DNA of 64,000 nt from Sphingomonas faeni. Lineage in GTDB: Bacteria > Pseudomonadota > Alphaproteobacteria > Sphingomonadales > Sphingomonadaceae. Below, piece after piece: positions 27,481 to 34,457 of the stretch. Location: positions 186,001 to 250,000 of the forward strand of contig NZ_JAUSZF010000004.1 of the NCBI RefSeq assembly GCF_030817315.1, given 5' to 3'. Position 1 is the first letter of the stretch. Every line of letters begins with the position of its first letter. The position numbers and the translations under genes were made by a program. The notes beneath the pieces are model-generated. The model had not been told where the DNA came from. It did no database searches and worked only from the letters and a program-made list of their open reading frames with translations.

Positions 27481-27511
27481 CGCGCTGGCTATAGCGGTCA
27501 TTTATGGCCGA

Positions 27512-27573
27512 GATGAATGGGCGTCCGCTTCCGGCGAGCGAAAAGGACAGTTTGAACGGCCGATTGTGGGTCT
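27512..27573 (+). repeat. Dispersed intergenic repeat, copy 2
   Basis: Same family as 26370-26432: GATGAATGGGCGTCCGCTTC at the left, GAACGGCCGATTGTGGGTCT at the right. The remaining bases to 27859 hold no supported gene; a minus-strand frame at 27616-27882 is composition noise. Confidence 0.55.
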
Positions 27574-27859
27574 GGCCGGAAGCGGGAGGGCAGGGCGTGT
27601 TTCGCCAGCTATCGGTCATCCATTGGGTGCTTCCCTGTCCCAACTTCGGCAGTTTGTTCTTTTCGCTTCATGATGGCAGACCGCGATCAAGTTCAGCCAT
27701 TTGAACGGGTTAAATTGGTCGATCCACGTCGTTACCGCATCGCTCATAGTTTGGTGCTGTGTGTGACATGCGCCCTCGCTGACCGCCAGCTGGCAGGCAC
27801 CACCGTCGTAGCTGCGGATAGCAGGTCCACAATGCCTGCTGGACGGTTGACAGGTAACT

Positions 27860-27876
27860 CTACTTAGATTGAGTAG
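27860..27876. promoter_or_regulatory. Putative PadR operator
   Basis: CTACTTAGATTGAGTAG is an inverted repeat (CTACT/AGTAG) ending just before the padR-like start. Similar CTAC-TA-TT elements occur at 28885 and 29463 ahead of the next two transcription units, suggesting a small regulon controlled by this PadR protein. Prediction only. Confidence 0.45.
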
Positions 27877-27880
27877 GAGC

Positions 27881-28183
27881 ATGGGCCGTAATCGTCGACC
27901 ATCTAAGCAAATGCTCCTCTTGTTGGAGGCGCTGTCGGCGCACCCTCAGCAGTGGCGCCACGGCTACGATCTGATGAGAGAAACGGGGCTCCTGTCTGGA
28001 ACGCTGTACCCGCTACTGATCCGCATGACCGATCAAGGGCTCGTCGAGGCCGAGTGGCGCGAACCGGAACGCCCTGGCCGTCCTGCTCGACATGCGTACC
28101 GTTTAACGAATGCTGGAGTGGCATTTGCGCGGATGGCGACACCTGCCGGCCCGCTGACCTTCACCAAGGCCGCTTTCGCGTGA
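27881..28183 (+). CDS. PadR family transcriptional regulator
   Basis: A 100-residue PadR-like winged-helix repressor. The DNA-binding core is SAHPQQWRHGYDLMRETGLL then SGTLYPLLIRMTDQGLVEAE, with the wing GRPARHAYRLTNAG. The start at ATG 27881 has an AGGAG very close to it; a TTG at 27869 is an alternative start. PadR proteins of this short type often repress their own operon and respond to membrane or phenolic stress. The next gene begins within its stop (GTGA), so the two are coupled. Confidence 0.85.
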   Translation: MGRNRRPSKQMLLLLEALSAHPQQWRHGYDLMRETGLLSGTLYPLLIRMTDQGLVEAEWREPERPGRPARHAYRLTNAGVAFARMATPAGPLTFTKAAFA

Positions 28184-28818
28184 CACTAGCTGTTTCGCGG
28201 GCCTTGCTGTCAATGGCCAGTCGGTCTCTCGGCTCGGATCGCCGAACCTGGGCGATGGCTATGGAAGCGGAGTTCGAAGCCGCAGTGGAGGATCGGCGTC
28301 CATTCCTGTTCGCTCTCGGCTGCCTGTTTGCAGCGTGGCGAGAGATTGGGAAGCACAGCGAAGGACGCCTCATCCTTGCGAACTACGCGCTCGCCCTGGG
28401 GTTACTCATCCCGATGGCAGTTCTGCAGTTCCAGCAGGCGGTCGGCTTCCTATCCTCGGCAGGAGGTCCTCCTTTCGGCATCCCAAGCGCCGCCGACGGA
28501 CCGAATCTCTATTTGATCTGGTCTCAGAACAGCGCCATCCCGATCTTGCTTATCACGTGGCTTCTGCTCGGTATGGCGCACCTCTGTCTTGCGTGGATGC
28601 TCGTAGAGGGGGATTGGCCGCGCATCGTGAAGTGCGGCACGCTGATTGGAGCGGCAATGATCACGCTGTCGCTATTCATGGGCGTATTGATGCTCGATTT
28701 GTCGTGTCTGAGGGCGCAAGTTGCGGAGCTGGCGATCGAATTTGTGGCGGTGGTATCTATTTCGCGCTGGCACATTCGGATTCTTGCCGGCGCCTCGCGC
28801 GATTTGCTTGCCCGGTAG
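28180..28818 (+). CDS. Membrane protein coupled to PadR regulator
   Basis: A 212-residue protein beginning at GTG 28180, which overlaps the padR stop (GTGA). The N-terminal 55 residues are soluble and helical (SLGSDRRTWAMAMEAEFEAA). Then come about four membrane spans: LALGLLIPMAVLQF, ISIPILLITWLLLGMAHLCL-like, TLIGAAMITLSLFMGVLML and a weak last one. PadR-linked membrane proteins with this layout are common in sphingomonads and uncharacterised. The pairing suggests a sensor or effector controlled by the regulator. Confidence 0.75.
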   Translation: MTLAVSRALLSMASRSLGSDRRTWAMAMEAEFEAAVEDRRPFLFALGCLFAAWREIGKHSEGRLILANYALALGLLIPMAVLQFQQAVGFLSSAGGPPFGIPSAADGPNLYLIWSQNSAIPILLITWLLLGMAHLCLAWMLVEGDWPRIVKCGTLIGAAMITLSLFMGVLMLDLSCLRAQVAELAIEFVAVVSISRWHIRILAGASRDLLAR

Positions 28819-28880
28819 CTTGTAGGGACCCTCCAACAATCCTCGCGGCTGGTTGGACCTCTGCGGACCTCTTGACTCAT

Positions 28881-28898
28881 AAATCTACATATGTTGCT
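28881..28898. promoter_or_regulatory. Operator-like element, copy A
   Basis: AAATCTACATATGTT at 28881-28895 is repeated exactly at 29459-29473. The inner part contains the palindrome ACATATGT and resembles the CTAC...TAG element in front of the PadR gene. It lies about 110 bases ahead of the gene at 29007. Confidence 0.4.
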
Positions 28899-29006
28899 AT
28901 ATGTTTAGCACGAGGGTGGCGAGGCTCAACGCGGAGGGGCGACGAAACGCCGAAGCCGTGTACGGGTTGAGAGGAACAGCGTCCGACACGCGAAAGGGAA
29001 GCGAAG

Positions 29007-29396
29007 ATGCGACGTGTACTTAGCATAGGTGTCGTTGCAACCGGCACTGTCTTACTCATCGCTTTATTTCTCTTCGTTCGTGAGCCTGTTGTTGACGCCA
29101 GCGCGAACGGCCTGTTCGCAAACGACTTTTGTGGCACGATAAAGCTAGCCGATGGCGAGATGCTGCTCAACGATCAGCAAACCATATCCTATATTGTCGG
29201 TAGAGATGCAGATGGGCGGTACATCTTGCCGCGCTTTGACGTCGGCGCCGTATCCGATCAAGGGCTCGACGTGGATGGAACGCGCTCTGTGCGCAAGCTG
29301 CGCCTCGACAGGCTACCTTCAGCGACAAAGCTTACGCTACATGAGGGTTTGACACCCTATGTCTTCAAAAGGCTGACGCCAAATCTTCGCAACTAA
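29007..29396 (+). CDS. Membrane-anchored hypothetical protein
   Basis: A 129-residue protein. One N-terminal membrane span (VLSIGVVATGTVLLIALFLF) is followed by a periplasmic domain of mixed strands (GTIKLADGEMLLNDQQTISY ... RYILPRFDVGAVSDQGLDVD), ending with TPYVFKRLTPNLRN. No known family. It has an upstream GGGAAG site and lies between two copies of the CTACATATGTT element, so it may belong to the PadR-controlled set. Confidence 0.6.
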   Translation: MRRVLSIGVVATGTVLLIALFLFVREPVVDASANGLFANDFCGTIKLADGEMLLNDQQTISYIVGRDADGRYILPRFDVGAVSDQGLDVDGTRSVRKLRLDRLPSATKLTLHEGLTPYVFKRLTPNLRN

Positions 29397-29458
29397 TCTC
29401 GAAGCATCTGTTAATCAGCTTGAGTGATCAGGTCCGAAGCCAGCATAGCTGGACCCTC

Positions 29459-29476
29459 AAATCTACATATGTTTCC
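29459..29476. promoter_or_regulatory. Operator-like element, copy B
   Basis: The same 15 bases as 28881-28895, here extended to CTACATATGTTTCCGTAG with matching CTAC/GTAG arms. It lies about 120 bases ahead of the alpha/beta hydrolase at 29586. Confidence 0.4.
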
Positions 29477-29585
29477 GTAGCGGGAGCCAGGGCTGCTGAA
29501 CGCTACGAGCGACTGGTCGGCAGAGAACGGTGGGAATACTTCGGCACGGCATACCGGCCGTGCTGCACGGTGAGGAGGTGGAGCA

Positions 29586-30728
29586 ATGATGAAAGCCATG
29601 ACCAATGCGTTCCGGGGGCCCCCCATACGCCTATTAGCAGTCCTTCCGCCGCTTCTCGCGACAGGCATCGCGGGCCGCGTAGAGGCGCAGTCACAGGCAG
29701 AGGTCGGCAAACCTTCGAGCCGGCTTGGCTTGGCCGTGCCCGGGCCGATCGCAACCGATGTTCGCATTTCATCCGAGCCGGATGTTGTTTTGGCGGGAAC
29801 GCTGTACCTGCCGGCAGGCCACGGCAAGGGTCCCTATCCCTTGGCCGTGATGATCCAGGGGAATGGACCCAATAAACGTGGCGGCTTTTCCGAGCTAATC
29901 AAACGCCTGTCCGCCGACGGCATCGCTGCTTTGGAATACGACAAGCGCGGGGTCGGGCAGTCGACCGGCATCTATGAAGAGGATCCCGAGCGGCTGACCG
30001 CGGACGCCGCCGCAGCTGTTGCGGCGATGCGCCATCGCTCGGATATCGCCGGCAGCCGCATCGCTTTGGTCGGCCATAGCGGGGGCGGTGTGATCGCGCC
30101 CGCTGCGGCGACTGCAGATCCCGACATTGCAGCCGTGGTGACGCTGGCGGGCAATGTTGGCGACGGGCTGCCTTACGTCAGGAAGGGGCTTTACAGGCAG
30201 ATGATGAAGATGGTTGTCGGCGGTCGTGACACCCTCGTCGGCCCGGCGACGGATGCGGCTATGACTTTGCTCCAGGCTCGCGTGGACAGCAGAGATGCGG
30301 CAACGATCTCACGCCTTCGTGCAAACGCTGTCGACCGGTTCGAGGCAGCGGGGTTCCCGCGGCCGCAGGCGGAACAAGCGCTCGCGATGATCGACGTTCC
30401 AGAGGCCTGGAAAGGGAGCAAGTTACGCTCGGCCTCGGATCTCAAGGCTCTGCACATACCCGTTCTAGCGATCTACGGGACTAAGGATACGGTGGTGGAC
30501 GACGCACCTGCGGCACGTGCCGCCTTGGCGAGCAACCCCCGCGCTCGAGTTGTGATGCTGGACGGGCTCGGCCATTCGTTCCAGGAAGGCGCAGTCACAG
30601 GCGCGCCGGATGAAGCGTCGAAGTTGGGCCCGTACCTCGGATCACCTCGCCTTGTGGAAATCGTTGGTGACTGGCTTCGAGATACACTGTCGTCGAAAAG
30701 TGGCAGGGGTATACGACAAGTGCGGTAA
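29586..30728 (+). CDS. Secreted alpha/beta hydrolase
   Basis: A 380-residue serine hydrolase with an export signal (PPIRLLAVLPPLLATGIAGR VEAQ). The fold begins at VVLAGTLYLPAGHGKGPYPL. The nucleophile is S165 in LVGHSGGG; the acid is in LAIYGTKDTVVDD (about 303) and the His is in DGLGHSFQ (about 335). The oxyanion turn is likely QGNGPNKRG. It resembles acyl-CoA thioesterase/BAAT-like or dienelactone-type hydrolases anchored in the periplasm. A GGAGG site precedes the ATG. It carries an upstream CTACATATGTT element like that of its neighbour. Substrate unknown. Confidence 0.85.
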   Translation: MMKAMTNAFRGPPIRLLAVLPPLLATGIAGRVEAQSQAEVGKPSSRLGLAVPGPIATDVRISSEPDVVLAGTLYLPAGHGKGPYPLAVMIQGNGPNKRGGFSELIKRLSADGIAALEYDKRGVGQSTGIYEEDPERLTADAAAAVAAMRHRSDIAGSRIALVGHSGGGVIAPAAATADPDIAAVVTLAGNVGDGLPYVRKGLYRQMMKMVVGGRDTLVGPATDAAMTLLQARVDSRDAATISRLRANAVDRFEAAGFPRPQAEQALAMIDVPEAWKGSKLRSASDLKALHIPVLAIYGTKDTVVDDAPAARAALASNPRARVVMLDGLGHSFQEGAVTGAPDEASKLGPYLGSPRLVEIVGDWLRDTLSSKSGRGIRQVR

Positions 30729-30948
30729 CGCGCACGTTCTCGCCGCTCGACGACTAGTCGATTGCTGCTTCTGGGCGCCGGTTCTTGGCCTTTAAAGGGC
30801 GCTTGACGGCGCTAGGTCGCGGTCCGCTCGACATGAACGTTCATCGGGTTTGTGCCTGTTCTGACTCGAACAGTAGCCGTTCCGCTCTCCTCTCTCATTA
30901 CGAGATTCGCGAGCTGATAGCCGGGCTTCAAAATCGGTCGTTCGCGAA

Positions 30949-31010
30949 GATGAACCAGCGTCCGAAGTTGGGAAGCGAGGGAAGGGGCGTAAGCGTCCGG
31001 ATGTGGGTCT
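30949..31010 (+). repeat. Dispersed intergenic repeat, copy 3
   Basis: Same family as 26370-26432: GATGAACCAGCGTCCGAAGT at the left and GCGTCCGGATGTGGGTCT at the right. The rest of 30729-31131, between two convergent genes, holds no supported gene and no obvious terminator. Confidence 0.55.
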
Positions 31011-31131
31011 ACCCCTACATTATTCTTTGCATGACCGATCATCCATAATCTTTGCCCGCGCCGCCAACGACAGTAACGTTAAACTAGATTATCCGGGGTC
31101 AAAGCGTCGACCTTTGGGTTCGCAGGATATG

Positions 31132-33309
31132 TCATCGAGCCGTGACTTCTAATGTCCCCCCTATTAGCAGATCCGCGTGCTGGACGCGGAAGTTTGGAAG
31201 GGGCCGTCCGTTCAAGCTCGCGCGCGTGATCCGGCCGTTCTCGCGCCCGGAGCGCTGGATTGTCAGCGTGCGGCCATTGCCGAGATCAATCGAGCTTCGC
31301 GCGAACGCTGGCGTCGTCACGATGTACCACGGCTCGCCTGGCACCAGCGGGTACAGACCGAGCGTGGCGAACACGTACCACGCGGTCATCCCGCCGGCAT
31401 CGTCGTCCATTCCGTCGGCAAACCCCTGCGGCGACAGCGCGAAGCTGCGGCCGACGAACGGCACGGGCAGCTTGCCGCTGTTGGTATAGGGATGCGCGAT
31501 CGGCTTGGTCAGGATCGTGTGGATCAGATCGGCGCTGGCTTGCGGCTGGCCCAGCGCGGCGAACATCCACGGTACCTGGATGTCGGGCTCGTTGGTCATG
31601 TTGAACAACCCGGCATCGAAGAAATGATGCAGTTCGCCGAGCATCCGTTCGCGCCCGACCGTCGCGGTCATCCACGGCAGGTCGAAGATCGGCGCCCAGC
31701 GATATTGCCACAAGGTGCCCTGATACAGCCCGCGCGCCTTGACCACGTCGCCGTCCACGCCCGGCGTCTGGAACACCGATCGCCACATCGGGCGGTAGCT
31801 TTGTGCCTTGGCGGTGAAGGCCCGCGCAAGGTCGGTGCGGCCGAGGTCGCGCGCGAGTTCGGCGGTCGCCCAATCGTCATACGCGGCTTCGATCTGCTCG
31901 TCCGGCGTAGCGCGCTTGAGCGTGTCGCTGTCTGCCACCATTCCCGCCAGCGCGGCGTCCGCGTCGAACGCGATGCCCTTGCGGTGCATGTCGAGCAGCG
32001 CGATCCCGGCATGCTCGGTGCGAACCGTCAGGAACGGTTCGCGTGGGGTCGACCATTGCGCCTTGCCGCCTGCGTAGAGAGCGACCAGCGACTGAGCGAT
32101 ATCGGCGCTGCGTTCGGGCTGGAGCAACGCGAGCAGCGGCATCTGGGTGCGGTAATTGTCCCATAGCGACCAGTTGGCGTAGCGCGTCCGGCCCTTGGGC
32201 GAGGTCTCCACGATGCTTTCATTGTCGCGGTGACGCCCGTCGGGATCGTCGATTGCGACCGGGGTTTCCATCACGCGGTAGAGCGACGTGTAGAACAGCG
32301 CGCGCTGGTCTTGCGAACCGCTGAGCGCGACACGGCCGAGGATGCGGTTCCAGGCAGCGCGCGTCTCTGTCGCGACGGTGGCGAGGGGACGGTTGTCGAG
32401 TTCGGTCTCGCGCACCGATGCCGCACCGCGTCCGTCCACGGTGGAGAGCCCGGTACGGATCTCGATCGCATCGCCCGCTTTGCCGGTGAGGTGCAGTGTT
32501 GCCAGATCTTCCGCGCCCGCGGTCAGCGTCTGGTGGATCGGTCGTCCGTTGACCAAGATCCGGCTAGCACTGTGGAGATGGTAAGCGCCCTGATCGCAAA
32601 CCGTGCCGGCGACGAGATCGGCACGGACATCATCGCTGGCGAGGCTCGCCCAACTTGCTGCCAGACGCTTCGAATAACTGTGTCGTGGGTCGATCCGCAG
32701 GTCGACCGCGCCGGCGCGAGGCAAGGTGAAGCGCAACACGCCCGCACCGCGCGTCGCCACCATCTCGGCGAGGATTCCGCCATCGTAGCGGACACGGTAG
32801 ATGCCGGGCCGAGCTGTTTCGCTGCGCTTGTCGATCAGCGCGGGACCGCTGGCGCCGGCATAGCGCAGCGAGATCATCAGGTCGCCGCCTGCGCCGCCGC
32901 AGCCTACCCCGACGCCGCGCGTATGCGAAAAGCCGAGCAATGTGGTCGCCGCGTGATCATAGCCCGCGTGGTTGGCGGGGCTGGTATCGGGGCCGAGCTG
33001 CATCATCCCGAACGGCGCGACCGCGGCGGGGGAGAGCTGTCCGAAGTCCGCGAGCGTGCCGACGAACGGGTCGACGAGGTCTGCGGGGGTTTCTTGTGCG
33101 GTGAGGGCGGCGGGGCTCCCCAATATGGCCGCGAGCAGAAGAGCTCTCCTTACACCGCGCCTCCCCGGCGGAGGCCGGAGCCCAGGTTGAAAGGTCGACG
33201 TAACCGAGCGCGACCCTGCGTTGGCGATGTTTCCCAACTGGGCCCCGGCCTTCGCCGGGGTGGAGGCAGGGGCGTTTACTCGGGTCGGGTGCGTAAAATA
33301 ATCGCTCAT
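31132..33309 (-). CDS. GH92 family protein with Gln at the general-acid position
   Basis: A 725-residue exported member of glycoside hydrolase family 92, calcium-dependent inverting alpha-mannosidases. Motifs: DPFVGT, GYDHAATTLLGFSHTRGVG with CGGAGGD, WSLWDNYRTQMPLL, and near the C-terminus DDDAGGMTAWYVFATLGLYP, which keeps the Asp base residues. At the general-acid position, normally EG-x-W-Q-Y, the protein has LYQGTLWQYRW: residue 530 is Gln (codon at 31720-31722). The ATG at 33309 overlaps the stop of the upstream gene (ATGA). Residues 17-50 are encoded by a GC-rich palindrome; the export signal (ALLLAAILGSPAALTAQ) comes after it. It is the last gene of an operon with a TonB receptor and a YdcF-like protein. 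Confidence 0.88.
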   Translation of the reverse strand: MSDYFTHPTRVNAPASTPAKAGAQLGNIANAGSRSVTSTFQPGLRPPPGRRGVRRALLLAAILGSPAALTAQETPADLVDPFVGTLADFGQLSPAAVAPFGMMQLGPDTSPANHAGYDHAATTLLGFSHTRGVGVGCGGAGGDLMISLRYAGASGPALIDKRSETARPGIYRVRYDGGILAEMVATRGAGVLRFTLPRAGAVDLRIDPRHSYSKRLAASWASLASDDVRADLVAGTVCDQGAYHLHSASRILVNGRPIHQTLTAGAEDLATLHLTGKAGDAIEIRTGLSTVDGRGAASVRETELDNRPLATVATETRAAWNRILGRVALSGSQDQRALFYTSLYRVMETPVAIDDPDGRHRDNESIVETSPKGRTRYANWSLWDNYRTQMPLLALLQPERSADIAQSLVALYAGGKAQWSTPREPFLTVRTEHAGIALLDMHRKGIAFDADAALAGMVADSDTLKRATPDEQIEAAYDDWATAELARDLGRTDLARAFTAKAQSYRPMWRSVFQTPGVDGDVVKARGLYQGTLWQYRWAPIFDLPWMTATVGRERMLGELHHFFDAGLFNMTNEPDIQVPWMFAALGQPQASADLIHTILTKPIAHPYTNSGKLPVPFVGRSFALSPQGFADGMDDDAGGMTAWYVFATLGLYPLVPGEPWYIVTTPAFARSSIDLGNGRTLTIQRSGRENGRITRASLNGRPLPNFRVQHADLLIGGTLEVTAR
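33163..33260. repeat. GC-rich palindromic (REP-like) element inside a coding region
   Basis: The left arm CCCCGGCGGAGGCCGGAGCC and right arm GGGCCCCGGCCTTCGCCGGG flank about 45 bases, with CAGGTTG/CAACTGG extending the stem. Such elements are common between genes in sphingomonads. Here it lies after the start codon of the GH92 gene and is open in that frame. Confidence 0.75.
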
Positions 33310-34457
33310 GGATCGAGAGGATCGCGCGGATCGTGGCGCAACGATAGCCGCGACGGCCGAAATTCCAGGTCGTACAGCGACACCCGCCGCCCAACTGCGC
33401 CCGGCGAATACCCCAGCTCCGTACGGTTGCGATCCGAGAAGGTCTGGCTCTCGATATATTTGCTCTGCTCGGCGTCGGTCACGATCAGCGTCGGCCGATC
33501 GAGCGGAATGCCAAGCGACACCATCCGCCGCGTCGCGTTGCGCAGGTTGGTCGTGGTATGCCGCGCATACGGTTCCAGGATCACGCGATCGGCCGGAATC
33601 CCATAGCGCTCGATCAGTGCACGACGGATCTCGACCGCCTCGACGAACCGGGTGCCGCGCGGATGCACCGCGCTGCCCGAGACGAGGATGAACGGTGCGA
33701 GACCCTGGCGATAGCGTTGCGCCGCGAGCAGCGCGTGGAGCTTGCTACGCGGGCTGAGCGCAGTGTCGACGTCCTCGGGGCCGACGCCGGGCACGATCAG
33801 AAGCGAATAGCGGAACGCCTTCCAGTCGGTCCGCGCCGCCAGCGCACGCGCGCCCACATTCTCGCGCTGGTCGAGCGGTTCGAACCGCGTCGCTGCCACC
33901 GCGTCGTTGGCATCAAGCAACGCCACCGCGAGCCGCACGCTCCCCGCGATGGTCGCGGGCGGCGCATCGGACGCGGCACGCGCGGTATCGATCGCGACCT
34001 TGACGCTGTCGGCAAAGAACGGCGTGCCGGTCGCGAAGATCGGTCCGTCGATCTTGGGATAACGTCCGGCCAAGCCAAGGCCATAGACGCGCAGCACGAC
34101 ATTCACCCCGTCTAGTTCCTGGTCGAGCGCCACCGCTACCGGCAGGTCCGCATTCGACTTCACCGATCGTAGAGCGCCAGTTGTCGCCAACTTTGCCATC
34201 ATCGCCCGGTCCTGATCGGTCCAGATCGTCGCCTCGACCACGCAGGCAGGCACAGCGCCGCACGCGGCAATCCGTCGCGCCCGCGTATCGAGCGCCCCCG
34301 CCGGCGAACGCCCCAACGCGCCGAGCATCGGGAACAACCGTTCCGACAACGTATCGACGACCGTGTCGCTAACCGCCACCGGTGCAGGCGTCTCCGCCCA
34401 CACCGATGCAGCCGCCGTGATCGCCAGCGCCGCCATCATCATACGCAGTCCCGTCAC
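33306..34457 (-). CDS. YdcF/SanA-like DUF218 protein
   Basis: A 383-residue exported protein. A GTG at 34457 overlaps the stop of the TonB receptor (GTGA); an ATG cluster at 34442 is the alternative. The signal peptide is MMMAALAITAAASVWAETPA. The C-terminal half is DUF218: YSLLIVPGVGPEDVDTAL, FILVSGSAVHPRG, EAVEIRRALIERYGIPADRV, EPYARHTTTNLRNA and PTLIVTDAEQSKYI. The N-terminal 180 residues are specific to this subgroup. DUF218 proteins such as ElyC and SanA affect cell envelope polysaccharides; the biochemical role is unknown. Its place between a receptor and GH92 suggests glycan handling in the periplasm. Confidence 0.82.
   Translation of the reverse strand: MTGLRMMMAALAITAAASVWAETPAPVAVSDTVVDTLSERLFPMLGALGRSPAGALDTRARRIAACGAVPACVVEATIWTDQDRAMMAKLATTGALRSVKSNADLPVAVALDQELDGVNVVLRVYGLGLAGRYPKIDGPIFATGTPFFADSVKVAIDTARAASDAPPATIAGSVRLAVALLDANDAVAATRFEPLDQRENVGARALAARTDWKAFRYSLLIVPGVGPEDVDTALSPRSKLHALLAAQRYRQGLAPFILVSGSAVHPRGTRFVEAVEIRRALIERYGIPADRVILEPYARHTTTNLRNATRRMVSLGIPLDRPTLIVTDAEQSKYIESQTFSDRNRTELGYSPGAVGRRVSLYDLEFRPSRLSLRHDPRDPLDP

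Noticed and set aside
31177..32166. Long plus-strand frames opposite the GH92, YdcF-like and TonB receptor genes
   Set aside because: They are mirror frames caused by high GC at third positions; the minus-strand genes have clear domain motifs.
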